Shown here: positions 36,173-45,393 of the stretch, one piece after another
Position numbering within the stretch: position 1 is the stretch's first letter
Layout of the letters: each line of letters begins with the position of its first letter
Assembly (NCBI GenBank): GCA_902363455.1
Contig: CABJAC010000004.1
Span: 124,001 to 188,000, forward strand
Direction: 5' to 3'
DNA from: Caryophanales bacterium
GTDB taxonomy: Bacteria; Bacillota; Bacilli; Exiguobacteriales; Exiguobacteriaceae
DNA: 64,000 nucleotides
Notes under the pieces: model-generated
Told to the model about the DNA's origin: nothing
Databases searched by the model: none
What the model saw: the letters and a program-made list of their open reading frames with translations, nothing else
Position numbers and translations under genes: made by a program

Positions 36173-36381
36173 GCATCTCTTCCCCTCCCATTTGACCTAT
36201 TTCGTTAGACCTAGTCATATTATCGTTAATTTCCTTTTAAACAGGCAAATAAACCAATTAATGGGTATTTGAAAAATGTACTTTATAGATTTTTTTCTTG
36301 AAATATGATTTTAAGTGTCTATTGCTTGTTTTTCACTTTATTTTACTTTTTCAGAATTACAGTTTTTTTTAAATTTGTAGC

Positions 36382-36412
36382 AAGAAAAATACGCCTTTCT
36401 CTCGAAAGGCGC
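36382..36412 (-). terminator. Terminator of the SPFH operon
   Basis: Minus-strand hairpin CGCCTTTC / GAAAGGCG (36392-36411) followed by a T-rich stretch. Confidence 0.75.
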
Positions 36413-36421
36413 ATCGTTCGC

Positions 36422-37291
36422 TTATTTTTCTTCTGTTGTTGGTTGATCCTGAATCGGCAATTGGACCATGCTCCCTGAACCACTGACGAGCGGTGATTTT
36501 CCGTCCCATTTCTTGACGGCTTCGTACTGAATCATTTCTTCTGTTAATGTTTTTTGTAATTCTTTTTGAGCCTTGGCGAGCCCTTGCGCTTCAATGAGTC
36601 GAGCATCAGCTGCCCCCTTCGCTTCTACCCGCAACCGTTCTGCTTCTGCCTTTGCAATCGCAAGATCGGTCTTCTTTTTATCGAGTTCCTGTGAGGCTTT
36701 GACCCGCGCATCGATGGCTTCCTGCGTCTTCGCATCTGGTTTCGGCGCACCGAGTGCGACATCTTCGATGATGAACCCGATCTTTTTCACATCTTCCGCG
36801 AACTGTGTCTGAATGCTTGTCGAGACATTTCCGGACTGTTCTCCGAACAGCTCAAGGACCGTGACTTTTGAAATTTGCTCACGCGAGGCATCATAGAGAC
36901 GTTGCTTTAAATAACCCGCAGCAATCTCATCAATTTCAATCGGACCAAATTTATTAAAGACTTCTGTTACTCGATCAGGCGAAACAGAAAAACTGTACGT
37001 GAAGTCGACGACGATGTTTTTCCCGTCTTTTGTCGCCAGTGTCATATTATCAAGTGACTTCGTTTGTGTCCGAATCGGATATTCGGTTACGCGTGTGATC
37101 GGTGACACGATATGCCAGCCTTGTGACAACGTCTCATCTTGAACACCACTCGATGGTTTATATACGACACCGACTTGACCTGGTTCGATTTGTTCGACGA
37201 TGAATGGCGTCATTGCAAGCAGAGCGACGACGAGCACCCCCGCGATGATCATCGATGGTCGTATACGTTTTTTCGGTTTAATTTCTCTCAT
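36422..37291 (-). CDS. SPFH/prohibitin-family membrane protein
   Basis: 289 residues. One N-terminal transmembrane helix (about 14-33), then the SPFH domain (IEPGQVGVVYKPSSG to about 200) and a long Ala/Glu/Lys coiled coil (about 190-260) typical of oligomerising prohibitin-like proteins; the C-terminus is Gln/Pro-rich. These form membrane scaffolds that interact with proteases such as FtsH. Its start codon overlaps the stop of a 34-residue membrane protein gene (ATGA), so the two are co-translated. Confidence 0.88.
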   Translation of the reverse strand: MREIKPKKRIRPSMIIAGVLVVALLAMTPFIVEQIEPGQVGVVYKPSSGVQDETLSQGWHIVSPITRVTEYPIRTQTKSLDNMTLATKDGKNIVVDFTYSFSVSPDRVTEVFNKFGPIEIDEIAAGYLKQRLYDASREQISKVTVLELFGEQSGNVSTSIQTQFAEDVKKIGFIIEDVALGAPKPDAKTQEAIDARVKASQELDKKKTDLAIAKAEAERLRVEAKGAADARLIEAQGLAKAQKELQKTLTEEMIQYEAVKKWDGKSPLVSGSGSMVQLPIQDQPTTEEK

Positions 37292-37392
37292 TTAGAATCC
37301 CCTTTATCAATTTTGTCTTGGATGTACTTGTACAGTTCAATGGCCAGCAAAACGATGAGTGCAAAAAATAATAATGTGAAAAGTGCTGCCAT
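37288..37392 (-). CDS. 34-residue single-pass membrane protein, coupled to the SPFH gene
   Basis: Short frame with AGGAGG 7 nt before its ATG at 37392 and a stop that overlaps the SPFH start (ATGA). Residues 3-20 are strongly hydrophobic (Leu, Phe, Ile, Val), followed by an amphipathic charged tail ELYKYIQDKIDKGD. The layout is that of small membrane modulators. No homologue is recognised. Strong ribosome site plus stop-start overlap make translation likely. Confidence 0.7.
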   Translation of the reverse strand: MAALFTLLFFALIVLLAIELYKYIQDKIDKGDSK

Positions 37393-37592
37393 GCCGTCCT
37401 CCTCCTTTGTGAACTCCTTACTTCATCTTACGCTTCAGACTGGAAAATGTTTCATTTTGATTAAAAGCATGGTTGCTAATTTTCGCAATCCGGTCTAAGA
37501 TGTAAAGAACTTTGTCCTTGAAACGAAGCGTATCATTTTGTGGTACACTCGTAACAGCACATCACACACTAGAAACGAGGGTTCATCTCTAT

Positions 37593-39218
37593 ATGATTAC
37601 AGTACAAAACGTCGGTCTCCGCTTTGCGGACCGCAAATTATTCGAAGACGTCAACATCAAGTTCACACCAGGCAACTGCTACGGTCTCATCGGTGCAAAC
37701 GGTGCCGGTAAATCAACGTTCCTTAAAATTCTTGCCGGCGATATCGAAGCGCAGCAAGGAGACGTCATCATCACACCGGGCGAACGCCTTGGTGTCCTGC
37801 GCCAGAATCACTACGAATATGAAGAGTTCCAAGTCATTGAAACTGTCATGATGGGACATAAACGTCTGTATGAAGTCATGAAAGAAAAAGATGCTATTTA
37901 TATGAAAGAAAACTTCTCGGATGAAGACGGCATGCGTGCTGCTGAACTCGAAGGTGAATTCGCTGAAATGAACGGGTGGGAAGCAGAGTCGGAAGCGGCA
38001 ATGCTTTTACAAGGTCTCGGAATCAAGGAAAACCTGCATACGAAAACAATGGCTGAGTTGACTGGTGGCGAAAAAGTCAAAGTCTTGCTTGCACAAGCTT
38101 TGTTCGGTAAGCCGGATATCCTGTTACTCGATGAGCCGACCAATGGTCTTGACTTGAAAGCCGTCAAATGGCTCGAAGAGTTCTTAATCGGATTTGAGAA
38201 TACGGTCATCGTCATTTCCCACGACCGTCACTTCCTCAACAACGTGTGTACGCACATGGCCGATCTCGACTACGGAAAAATCCAACTCTACATCGGAAAC
38301 TATGATTTCTGGTATGAGTCAAGTCAGCTCGCTTCACGTATGGCAGGCGACCAAAACAAGAAAAAAGAAGAAAAAATCAAAGAACTTCAAGCCTTTATCG
38401 CCCGTTTCAGCTCGAACGCCTCAAAAGCGAAACAAGCGACATCACGGAAGAAGTTGTTGGATAAGATCACACTCGACGACATCCGTCCGTCTTCACGCCG
38501 CTATCCGTTCGTCGGCTTCACACCGGAACGTGAAATCGGAAACGACCTGTTGATTGTTGATGGCATTTCGAAGACAATCGATGGCGTCAAAGTACTGGAT
38601 AATGTTCGTTTCTCATTAAACAAAACGGATAAAGTCGTCTTTATCAGCCAAAATGACATTGCCATCACAACACTCTTTAAAATCCTCATGGGTGAAATCG
38701 AAGCGGACAGTGGGACTTTCAAATGGGGCGTCACGACGTCACAATCGTACTTGCCAAAAGATAACTCGGCATTCTTCGAAGGATCGGATAAAACAATCCT
38801 CGACTGGTTACGTCAGTATTCACCAGCCGATGAAAGCGACACGTTCCTCCGTGGTTTCCTCGGTCGCATGCTCTTCTCAGGTGAAGAAGTCATGAAAAAA
38901 GCGTCTGTTTTATCTGGGGGAGAGAAAGTCCGTTGTATGTTATCAAAAGCGATGCTTAGCGGCTCAAACGTTCTTGTTCTCGACGACCCGACGAATCACT
39001 TGGATCTTGAATCGATCACAGCCCTCAACGATGGCTTGATCGCTTATAAAGGGGCAATGCTCTTCAGCTCGCATGACCATCAGTTTGTTGAAACAATCGC
39101 AAACCGGATCATCGAATTGACGCCAAACGGTATCGTCGACAAAGAAACGACGTATGATGAATACCTCAACAATGACTCTGTCCAAGAACAATTATCAACG
39201 TTATATGCAACGAACTAA
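37593..39218 (+). CDS. ykpA: ABC-F family ATPase YkpA (YbiT-like)
   Basis: 541 residues with two ABC nucleotide-binding domains and no membrane part: Walker A GANGAGKST (about 36-44), signature LTGGEKV, Walker B LLLDEPTNGLD in the first half; a degenerate first motif and LSGGEKV, VLDDPTNHLD in the second, joined by the charged P-site linker. It matches YkpA/YbiT closely over its whole length from memory. ABC-F proteins bind the ribosomal E site. Start ATG 37593; the open frame continues to 37512 but with no ribosome site there. Confidence 0.92.
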   Translation: MITVQNVGLRFADRKLFEDVNIKFTPGNCYGLIGANGAGKSTFLKILAGDIEAQQGDVIITPGERLGVLRQNHYEYEEFQVIETVMMGHKRLYEVMKEKDAIYMKENFSDEDGMRAAELEGEFAEMNGWEAESEAAMLLQGLGIKENLHTKTMAELTGGEKVKVLLAQALFGKPDILLLDEPTNGLDLKAVKWLEEFLIGFENTVIVISHDRHFLNNVCTHMADLDYGKIQLYIGNYDFWYESSQLASRMAGDQNKKKEEKIKELQAFIARFSSNASKAKQATSRKKLLDKITLDDIRPSSRRYPFVGFTPEREIGNDLLIVDGISKTIDGVKVLDNVRFSLNKTDKVVFISQNDIAITTLFKILMGEIEADSGTFKWGVTTSQSYLPKDNSAFFEGSDKTILDWLRQYSPADESDTFLRGFLGRMLFSGEEVMKKASVLSGGEKVRCMLSKAMLSGSNVLVLDDPTNHLDLESITALNDGLIAYKGAMLFSSHDHQFVETIANRIIELTPNGIVDKETTYDEYLNNDSVQEQLSTLYATN

Positions 39219-39227
39219 TCATTGAAC

Positions 39228-39263
39228 AAGAGACCTGTCCTAGCGGATGAGGTCTCTTTTTTT
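39228..39263 (+). terminator. Terminator of ykpA
   Basis: Stem AGAGACC / GGTCTCT (39229-39235 with 39251-39257) followed by seven T. Confidence 0.88.
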
Positions 39264-39303
39264 GTAGACTGAAGATATCATGCCCATCAGAGGAGGAAAA
39301 ACG

Positions 39304-39705
39304 TTGCGCCATCGTGCCTGTGCAGCCTTAATTGAGAACGGTCGGATTTTAATGGTTCGTCTAGAGACAAACGATCGAAGTTTTTGGACATTACCCGGAG
39401 GGGGTCTCGAGGCGAATGAAACCTTCGAACAATCCGTCGTTCGGGAAGTCAGAGAAGAAGCCAATCTCAAAGTCCGTGTCATTCGACCGTTGTATACGAA
39501 AATCGACTCATCCGGAAAGGAAGTCTGCTTTCTCGTCGAACGCGTTGATACAACAATTCCTTTAATCGGGTACGATCCCGAACGACCAATCAATCAACAA
39601 GTGCTGTCCGAAATTGACTGGCATCCTCTTACTGAAAGGAAGGACGACGTACAAGTCTCCAAAGTCTTGGCAGCTTTGAAAAACACGCCTTCTCTTCTTT
39701 TGTAA
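39304..39705 (+). CDS. NUDIX hydrolase
   Basis: 133 residues starting at TTG (39304) 8 nt after GAGGAGG; an ATG at 39280 lies upstream of that site and is rejected. Early ACAALIENGRILMVRL, then an intact Nudix box GGGLEANETFEQSVVREVRE followed by EAN. ADP-ribose or nucleotide-sugar type substrates are plausible but not resolvable. Between ykpA and the PhoX-like gene. Confidence 0.86.
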   Translation: MRHRACAALIENGRILMVRLETNDRSFWTLPGGGLEANETFEQSVVREVREEANLKVRVIRPLYTKIDSSGKEVCFLVERVDTTIPLIGYDPERPINQQVLSEIDWHPLTERKDDVQVSKVLAALKNTPSLLL

Positions 39706-39818
39706 ATAAAAGATTAACCAAGTGAAATGAAACTGTCCTGTTATGTTTACATCCTCTTCATAATCAACTGATTAAATGAGAAAGTAGCAAGATAACAAAC
39801 AACTTGGGGGAAATCATC

Positions 39819-41687
39819 ATGAAACGTACACTGATCGTCGGTTTATCTGCAGCTGTTCTGTCGTCTAGTCTGATTCCGACATCTGCTGATGCGCACGCAA
39901 CGCGTGACATCAAAAAAGTTGAATTTTTATCGATGGATGCACCAAACACCATTAATCAAATGGTCAAAACATATACGGAAGCCAAAGTTAAAGTGACTTA
40001 TCAAAACGGCAAGACGGAAATCAAACCGCTCGACTACAACCAATTGTTCTTATCACAAGATAAGATTGTCGAGAATAAAGGCGATATGATCGCTGCTGGA
40101 ACACCGATTGACGTCAACGGCGATCCAATCATCGATCGGAGTGTACCGGATAAACCGGAAGCATTCGTATCAGATGCACCCGACTCCAACAGTCTGCTCG
40201 AAGTCCACGGCAAAAAGTACATGGTCTCACACTTCGAATATGATTCGATTGATAACGCCGGGAATGAGGTCAAGGGACTTCCTGCCTCGATGACTTTGAC
40301 AGAAGTTGTTCAAGATAAAAAAACAGGAAAACTCGCCGTCAAGAAGGCAAGTAAAATCGACTTCAAGAACGTCAACGGTCTGTGGACACCATGCAACGGC
40401 TCAACGACACCATGGGGCACACACCTCGGTTCGGAAGAATACGAACCGGACGCCCGTGCTTTTGAGTCGGATCCGACTTCCTCTGCCTCCAAAGAAGTCA
40501 ACGCGTTCGCCGAACGTTACTTCGGAACGAAAACAAAAGCCAATCCTTATTTCTACGGCTTCACACCGGAAATCTCGGTGGACCGTAAAGGGAAGTCATC
40601 GGTCGTCAAACATTACAGTACCGGACGCTTCTCACACGAAATGATGCAAATCCTCCCGGATCAGAAGACAGCCATCTTTGGTGATGACGGGAACAATACG
40701 ATGATGTTCATGTATGTCGCGGATAAAAAGAAGGACTTCTCAAAAGGGACGCTCTATGCCGCAAAATTCAAACAGACCCAAGCAACGGACGGTGGAGCCG
40801 GGGATCTTGAATGGATCAAGCTCGGGCATGCATCCGACAAAGAGGTCAAACGTATAATCGACAAAGGAACGAAGTTTAGTGACATCTTTGAGACAGCTGA
40901 GGCACCCACGCCTGGATTTAAAGCGGTTAAGACAGCTGCCAGCAAAAAGGTCGAGTATCTGAAGCTTAAATCAGGCAAAGAGAAGGAAGCGGCCTTCCTC
41001 GAATCCCGCCGTTATGGTGCGATGCTCGGTGCCACGTCTGAGTTCAACAAGATGGAAGGCATCACGGTCAATGAAGAGGATAAGAAAGCGTACATCGCCC
41101 TGTCTTATGTCTCCGGCAGTACAGAAAAACAAGAAGGTGCCGTCCAAGACGACATCCAGCTTGAAAAACGGGAATCCGGTGCCACTTTTGAAATCGATCT
41201 CGGTCGTGCCAAAGGTATCGACAGTCGTTATGTCCCGACTAACATGCAGGCACTCGTCATCGGTGAAGATTTAGCAAAACCGGATGCGTACGGCAATACG
41301 GCGAACCCGAACCTCGTCGCTAATCCGGATAATCTCGCATACTCGGCCACATCAAAAACGCTGTTCATCGGTGAAGACAGCTCGCTCCACACTAACAATT
41401 TCGTCTGGGCCTATAACCTGAAGACGAAAAAGCTCTCACGGATTCTTTCCGTCCCGGTCGGTGCTGAAGCGACAGGACTCCGATCGCTCGATCACGTCGG
41501 TGGTTACAGTTACTTGCTCAGTAACTATCAGCATCCGGGCGAAGGATTAAACGGAAAACAAATCACGGCCGTTGATCCGAAGAAATTGGAGCAAGCGATG
41601 CAAGATGGCATCGGTATCCAAAAAACAGGCGGTGTCGGTTACCTGTCCGGTCTGCCGGCAGGTCAAAAATCATATTCTCACCGTTGA
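39819..41687 (+). CDS. PhoX-family (DUF839) secreted phosphatase-like protein
   Basis: 622 residues with a signal peptide (MKRTLIVGLSAAVLSSSL, cleavage near ADAHA). Beta-propeller of the PhoX/DUF839 type: CNGSTTPWGTHLGSEEYEPD (about 193-212) is the conserved iron/calcium-binding segment, GRFSHEM and FGDDGNNTMMFMY follow, and LFIGEDSSLHTNNF is a late calcium-site motif. Likely an extracellular alkaline phosphatase. Upstream, TTTACA and TTCATA 11 nt apart (39746-39762) are weak Pho-box-like half sites. GGGGG before the ATG. Confidence 0.85.
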   Translation: MKRTLIVGLSAAVLSSSLIPTSADAHATRDIKKVEFLSMDAPNTINQMVKTYTEAKVKVTYQNGKTEIKPLDYNQLFLSQDKIVENKGDMIAAGTPIDVNGDPIIDRSVPDKPEAFVSDAPDSNSLLEVHGKKYMVSHFEYDSIDNAGNEVKGLPASMTLTEVVQDKKTGKLAVKKASKIDFKNVNGLWTPCNGSTTPWGTHLGSEEYEPDARAFESDPTSSASKEVNAFAERYFGTKTKANPYFYGFTPEISVDRKGKSSVVKHYSTGRFSHEMMQILPDQKTAIFGDDGNNTMMFMYVADKKKDFSKGTLYAAKFKQTQATDGGAGDLEWIKLGHASDKEVKRIIDKGTKFSDIFETAEAPTPGFKAVKTAASKKVEYLKLKSGKEKEAAFLESRRYGAMLGATSEFNKMEGITVNEEDKKAYIALSYVSGSTEKQEGAVQDDIQLEKRESGATFEIDLGRAKGIDSRYVPTNMQALVIGEDLAKPDAYGNTANPNLVANPDNLAYSATSKTLFIGEDSSLHTNNFVWAYNLKTKKLSRILSVPVGAEATGLRSLDHVGGYSYLLSNYQHPGEGLNGKQITAVDPKKLEQAMQDGIGIQKTGGVGYLSGLPAGQKSYSHR

Positions 41688-41730
41688 GACAACACAAGAG
41701 GCCGATTCAAAAAATCAGCTTCAGACGAAA

Positions 41731-41766
41731 TAGAGAGGTGGACTTTGAAGTCCACCTCTCTATTTC
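41731..41766 (+). terminator. Terminator of the PhoX-like gene
   Basis: Fifteen-base arms with a 2-nt loop (41731-41762, TAGAGAGGTGGACTT and its complement), then TTTC. Confidence 0.8.
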
Positions 41767-41822
41767 TGTTTTCAGGACTCATACTCCAACAGGAACATGA
41801 TTGCTTTCACGCCGCTTGTAAA

Positions 41823-42281
41823 TCACGCACGCAGTTGACTGGCTTCTTCTTCGACACGACGGAGTAACCCTTGTACGATTTTTTCCGTCTCCCGTTCTCC
41901 TCCGAGTGACAACAGGCTTCGGCCGACAAAGTTGGCGCCTTCGTTTTTTCCGGTATAAATCAGCTGACAGCTCGTTTCGTCGAGCCGTTTCAGTGTAAAC
42001 GTCATCTCGAGCTGAAAGATTTTCGCAAGGGTAAAGCCAATCGTGTTTTGCTTAAAGTCCGGTTCGCTTGTATACGCAAGATCCGTCACGATGTACGTCT
42101 CTAACCGGTTCCCCTGCATGTACGTTTGCCGATACGTCGAACCGACGACATCCGGTTTGCGTTCAATCACTTCGTGCTGGACGACACCCGGAATTAACCG
42201 TTGCAACCGATCGTGGTCAAATAAATGCCAAGCCTGCTCGATTGGAACGTCGAGGACTTTTTCTTCGTGCCATGTCACCAT
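41823..42281 (-). CDS. SRPBCC/START-like domain protein
   Basis: 152-residue polyketide-cyclase/CoxG-like SRPBCC fold: HEEKVLDVPIEQAWHLFDHDRL at the start, central strands, and the long C-terminal helix LLRRVEEEASQLRA. These bind hydrophobic ligands; no specific role is visible. The start is the ATG at 42281 with GGGAGG 6 nt upstream; the frame continues upstream to 42344 but crosses the terminator of the preceding operon. Monocistronic. Confidence 0.82.
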   Translation of the reverse strand: MVTWHEEKVLDVPIEQAWHLFDHDRLQRLIPGVVQHEVIERKPDVVGSTYRQTYMQGNRLETYIVTDLAYTSEPDFKQNTIGFTLAKIFQLEMTFTLKRLDETSCQLIYTGKNEGANFVGRSLLSLGGERETEKIVQGLLRRVEEEASQLRA

Positions 42282-42301
42282 CGGAACACCTCCCTTTACT
42301 A

Positions 42302-42358
42302 AAAAATACCCTGATGTGTGCAGTTCTAACTTCAGACTACACACAGACAGGGTATTTG
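42302..42358 (-). terminator. Terminator of the SAM-riboswitch operon
   Basis: Large hairpin AAATACCCTG / CAGGGTATTT (42304-42313 with 42348-42357) with an inner TGTGTG/CACACA stem, T-run on the minus strand. Confidence 0.82.
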
Positions 42359-42383
42359 GCTTATTTTAATCGGCAATCATAAT

Positions 42384-43331
42384 TTATTTTACCGTTTGAC
42401 GCTCCAACGCATTCCCAAGGAACTTCGCGAGCTCCAGCATTCCGAACTTACCGGCCGCCGCTTCCGCATCCGAGTTGTAGTTCGTATTCGTGTTGACATC
42501 ATACGTATAGATCGTCCCGTCCGCATCCTTGATGAATTCAATCCCGGCGACAGCAATCTGATTCGCCTGCAGGAAGGCTTCGTATTGCTGGATGATCGGA
42601 TCATCGAATCCATCAACGACTTTAAACTTCATCGGAGTTTGTGGTGCTTCTTCCCCGACCGGGCAGAATAAATCGTCAATCACACACGCATCCGCCGGGC
42701 ACAGTTCAAAGCCTTCTGATGTATCAACTTGTACGGCGTAAACGAATTTTCCGCCGACGAATTCACAACGCGTGATATACGGTTCAGGCGCTTGGATATA
42801 CTCTTGAATCAGGGTGATGCCGTCGACCGGCTCATCAAAGGTCGGACCATCGAGATACGTTTCAAGTGCTTCAATCGAATGGAACAACTGGACACCAAGT
42901 CCTTTTCCGGCACGGTTGTGTTTCGTGATGAACGACGACACCCCGATGTTTTTCGCCGCTTCAACAATCTGATCACGTCCGACGGCAGCCGTCGTTTTCG
43001 GAACACGGATACCGGCTTTTCGAAGAGCCGTATATTGATTGATTTTACTGACTTCCAGTCGCAACGCACGTGTTCCGTTGAAGACCGTCCGGTCGTGTTC
43101 CTCGAGCCATGCGAGCACCCCTTCCGTCAGTTCCGGCGCGTAGCGGTGCCCGCGCGTATGCGAAGACGCACTCATCCGGCTGTAGAAGACGCCTTCTGGC
43201 GGGATTTCATCAAGCGGGACCTGTCCTTCATCGAGATGCCACTGTTCATACGGCAACTCCAGTTCCTCGAGTCGTTTAATTAAATGGTCCGTCCATTCTT
43301 GGTTTTCGTGTAAGATATGAATTTTTGTCAT
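42384..43331 (-). CDS. RimK-like ATP-grasp enzyme
   Basis: 315 residues. ATP-grasp core: ITKHNRAGKGLGVQLF (about 135-150, ATP-binding Lys and Gly-rich loop), EYIQAPEPYITRCEFVGGKFV, and the metal-binding NTNTNYNSDAE near the end. ATP-grasp enzymes ligate a carboxylate to an amine or thiol. The substrate is not recognisable. Its start overlaps the stop of the flavin monooxygenase by 4 nt, and the operon is led by a SAM-I riboswitch, so a sulfur-compound substrate (for example a cysteine- or thiol-containing conjugate) is inferred. Confidence 0.85.
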   Translation of the reverse strand: MTKIHILHENQEWTDHLIKRLEELELPYEQWHLDEGQVPLDEIPPEGVFYSRMSASSHTRGHRYAPELTEGVLAWLEEHDRTVFNGTRALRLEVSKINQYTALRKAGIRVPKTTAAVGRDQIVEAAKNIGVSSFITKHNRAGKGLGVQLFHSIEALETYLDGPTFDEPVDGITLIQEYIQAPEPYITRCEFVGGKFVYAVQVDTSEGFELCPADACVIDDLFCPVGEEAPQTPMKFKVVDGFDDPIIQQYEAFLQANQIAVAGIEFIKDADGTIYTYDVNTNTNYNSDAEAAAGKFGMLELAKFLGNALERQTVK

Positions 43332-44386
43332 TTGGTTTGACCTACCTTTCGTTTTTCTTCGACAAGCGGCATGACGTCGCGCGCGAAGCGTTCCATCTCT
43401 TCAAGTTGTGGTGAGAATTGAAGTAATAATAAGGAGACACCCACCTGCTCAAACGCAAGAATCCGTTCGGCAATCTGTTCCGGTGTGCCGATCAAATCAG
43501 GACGGAGTCCACGGTTGGAGACCGAATAATCGTTCCGTTTTACTTGCTGTTCGAGTTGCGATTTGCTGACGAAATCGTCGTACCCGACGTACCCGGCACC
43601 GTCTTCCTTGACGTCTGTGATCCGCTGCCACTCTTGAACGGCCTCTTCTTCCGTATCACGGCAGATGATATACGCAGCCAGTCCAAAACTTTCAAGCGGC
43701 GATTGTCCTGTCTCTTGTCGACGTGCCTTCATATCCTCAATCTTGACGGATACTTCTTCCACCGTTCCGCCGTGCATGACATAGGCATCACAATGATTGA
43801 CGATGGTTTGTTTGCCGGCTTCACTTTCCCCGCCTGCGTACAACTTGATGCCCGGTCGTTGAATCGGCTTCGGATGCAGTTGTGTCTTCTCGAGCGTATA
43901 GTAGTTCCCATCGAAGCTGTACGGTGACGAGTCTGCCCATAATCCTTTCATGATCGTGACAAACTCTTCCGTCCGCGCATACCGTTCGTCATGCGCCGTG
44001 AAGATCCCGTTGTATTGCCGCGCTTCTTCTTCCCACCAGGCAGAGACGACGTTCAGTGTAAAGCGTCCGTTGCTGAGTTGATCGATGTTTGCTGCCATCT
44101 TCGCGGTCGTCGCCGGGTTATGGAACCCCGGACGGACAGCTGTCATGATTTCCAGCCGTTCCGTCGTCGCAGCAATCGCCGCTGCTGTCGTCCAGGCTTC
44201 AAGACTTGGTGCTTCCAGCCCTTTGATATCATTTAAGTTCAATTCCGCAATCAGCGTCGTCGAAAATCCGATTTGTTCTGCTGTTTGCGCCACCTGCTTG
44301 GCATAATCGAACGTCGCCGGCATCTGTTCGTCCTCGACGTTTCGTAACCACCCTCCAAAAATCGGTAACCAAAATCCATACTCCAT
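43328..44386 (-). CDS. LLM-class flavin-dependent monooxygenase (SsuD/SfnG-like)
   Basis: 352-residue FMNH2-dependent luciferase-like TIM barrel. It resembles sulfone/alkanesulfonate monooxygenases: FWLPIFGGWLRNV at the start, MTAVRPGFHNPATTAKM, and FTLNVVSAWWEEEARQYNG, HDERYARTEEFV (active-site His/Arg region). Those enzymes free sulfite from organosulfur compounds. First gene after the riboswitch, co-translated with the ATP-grasp gene. No dedicated flavin reductase in the operon. GGGGG 7 nt before the ATG. Confidence 0.9.
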   Translation of the reverse strand: MEYGFWLPIFGGWLRNVEDEQMPATFDYAKQVAQTAEQIGFSTTLIAELNLNDIKGLEAPSLEAWTTAAAIAATTERLEIMTAVRPGFHNPATTAKMAANIDQLSNGRFTLNVVSAWWEEEARQYNGIFTAHDERYARTEEFVTIMKGLWADSSPYSFDGNYYTLEKTQLHPKPIQRPGIKLYAGGESEAGKQTIVNHCDAYVMHGGTVEEVSVKIEDMKARRQETGQSPLESFGLAAYIICRDTEEEAVQEWQRITDVKEDGAGYVGYDDFVSKSQLEQQVKRNDYSVSNRGLRPDLIGTPEQIAERILAFEQVGVSLLLLQFSPQLEEMERFARDVMPLVEEKRKVGQTK

Positions 44387-44405
44387 CCGTTATGTCCCCC
44401 TTATT

Positions 44406-44441
44406 AAAAAAATCGCTCTTCTCGAAAATCGAAAAGAGCGA
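44406..44441 (-). terminator. Riboswitch-controlled terminator
   Basis: Minus-strand hairpin CGCTCTTTTCG / CGAGAAGAGCG (44414-44440) followed by seven T, between the SAM-I aptamer and the monooxygenase start; the expression platform. Confidence 0.88.
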
Positions 44442-44458
44442 CGGATTCATCATGTCGA

Positions 44459-44567
44459 CTCTTATCTGTAAAGGGATTGATCCCTTTAGGAAGTAGCACC
44501 TTCCGCGCATGATGCGGGGTTGCTGAAGTGTCTTCGGGCCATTCCCTCGACTTCTCTTGATAAGAAT
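44459..44567 (-). promoter_or_regulatory. SAM-I (S-box) riboswitch
   Basis: The minus strand reads CTTATCAAGAGAAG at the P1/P2 start, GAGGGA, a P2 GGCCC loop, CAGCAACC, AAGGTGCTA and the closing AGATAAGAG: the classic S-box order. With SAM bound, the adjacent terminator forms and switches off sulfur assimilation genes. The core conserved elements are all present and properly spaced. Confidence 0.95.
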
Positions 44568-44645
44568 TATTGGAATTATCGTACACTTTTTAGCAGAGTA
44601 AAGCAACCATTAAACCCTGTTTTCCAATCGGAATTAAAAAGACAT

Positions 44646-44678
44646 TAAAAAAAGGAGGAGAGCTGGGCTCTCATCCTC
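44646..44678 (-). terminator. Terminator of the DUF975 gene
   Basis: Stem GGATGAGAGC / GCTCTCCTCC on the minus strand (44654-44676), followed by seven T. Confidence 0.82.
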
Positions 44679-44684
44679 ATTTTC

Positions 44685-45323
44685 TTAATATGGGGCAACA
44701 AACGTCGACTCTTCAACAGGTGCTTCTTCACCACGGATACGATCATAAAATTTCGCGAGTGTGACACTGACATAAGGAATGATCCACAAGAATCCGATTC
44801 CGATTGTAATCACGCCAAGTAAAAACCAACCGATGAATGACAAAATCAATAGGAATGCCTCCATTTTGTGTCCATCCATCATTTGGCGTGAGCGTGTGAT
44901 GGCTTCCAGTACACCAATCGACGGTTCGTCCCGCAAAATGTAGTATGTCAACATGTACGAGAATGATTTGATGATGGCCGGTACAACCAGCAACAATGCC
45001 CAAAGGAATAAGAAGATGAATTGAACGATAGAAAGCAGGACGACTTTTACGAAATATTTATAAGGCTCAAATAGATCGCTGATTTTCGTTTTTTCCCCCC
45101 GGGCGATGGACAATGCAAACCAGCCCCATCCTGCACTGAGCGGAATTAATAGAACGGTTACAATCAATCCGATGAAGTCAATCATCTGAAAAGGTTCGTC
45201 ATAATCAGACGATAGCAGGTTTGGAATACCTTGCAGGATTCCAAATAATAAGAACATTAAGACCGTGAAGCCCCAACGACCGCTTAATGCTTCCTTTGCT
45301 GATTTTTTTAATTGTGATGACAT
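44685..45323 (-). CDS. DUF975 family membrane protein
   Basis: 212 residues opening LKKSAKEALSGRWGFTVLMFLLF, the DUF975 signature, with about five transmembrane helices and the mid-protein VVPAIIKSFSYMLTYYILRDEPSI, GHKMEAFLLILSFIGW pattern. Unknown function; other members sit near envelope or peptide-resistance genes. Monocistronic with strong AGGAGG. Confidence 0.85.
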   Translation of the reverse strand: MSSQLKKSAKEALSGRWGFTVLMFLLFGILQGIPNLLSSDYDEPFQMIDFIGLIVTVLLIPLSAGWGWFALSIARGEKTKISDLFEPYKYFVKVVLLSIVQFIFLFLWALLLVVPAIIKSFSYMLTYYILRDEPSIGVLEAITRSRQMMDGHKMEAFLLILSFIGWFLLGVITIGIGFLWIIPYVSVTLAKFYDRIRGEEAPVEESTFVAPY

Positions 45324-45393
45324 GAATAAGATCCTCCTTAAAATAAGTGCTACTCCTATTTACGGTTTATGCGGCAAGGAGTTTCAGTTATTT

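Noticed and set aside
39746..39762. Pho box before the PhoX-like gene
   Set aside because: Only two half sites with the right 11-nt period; too weak to list as a separate operator.
42729..43283. 184-residue frame opposite the ATP-grasp gene
   Set aside because: Shadow frame; the ATP-grasp gene has clear motifs and operon coupling.
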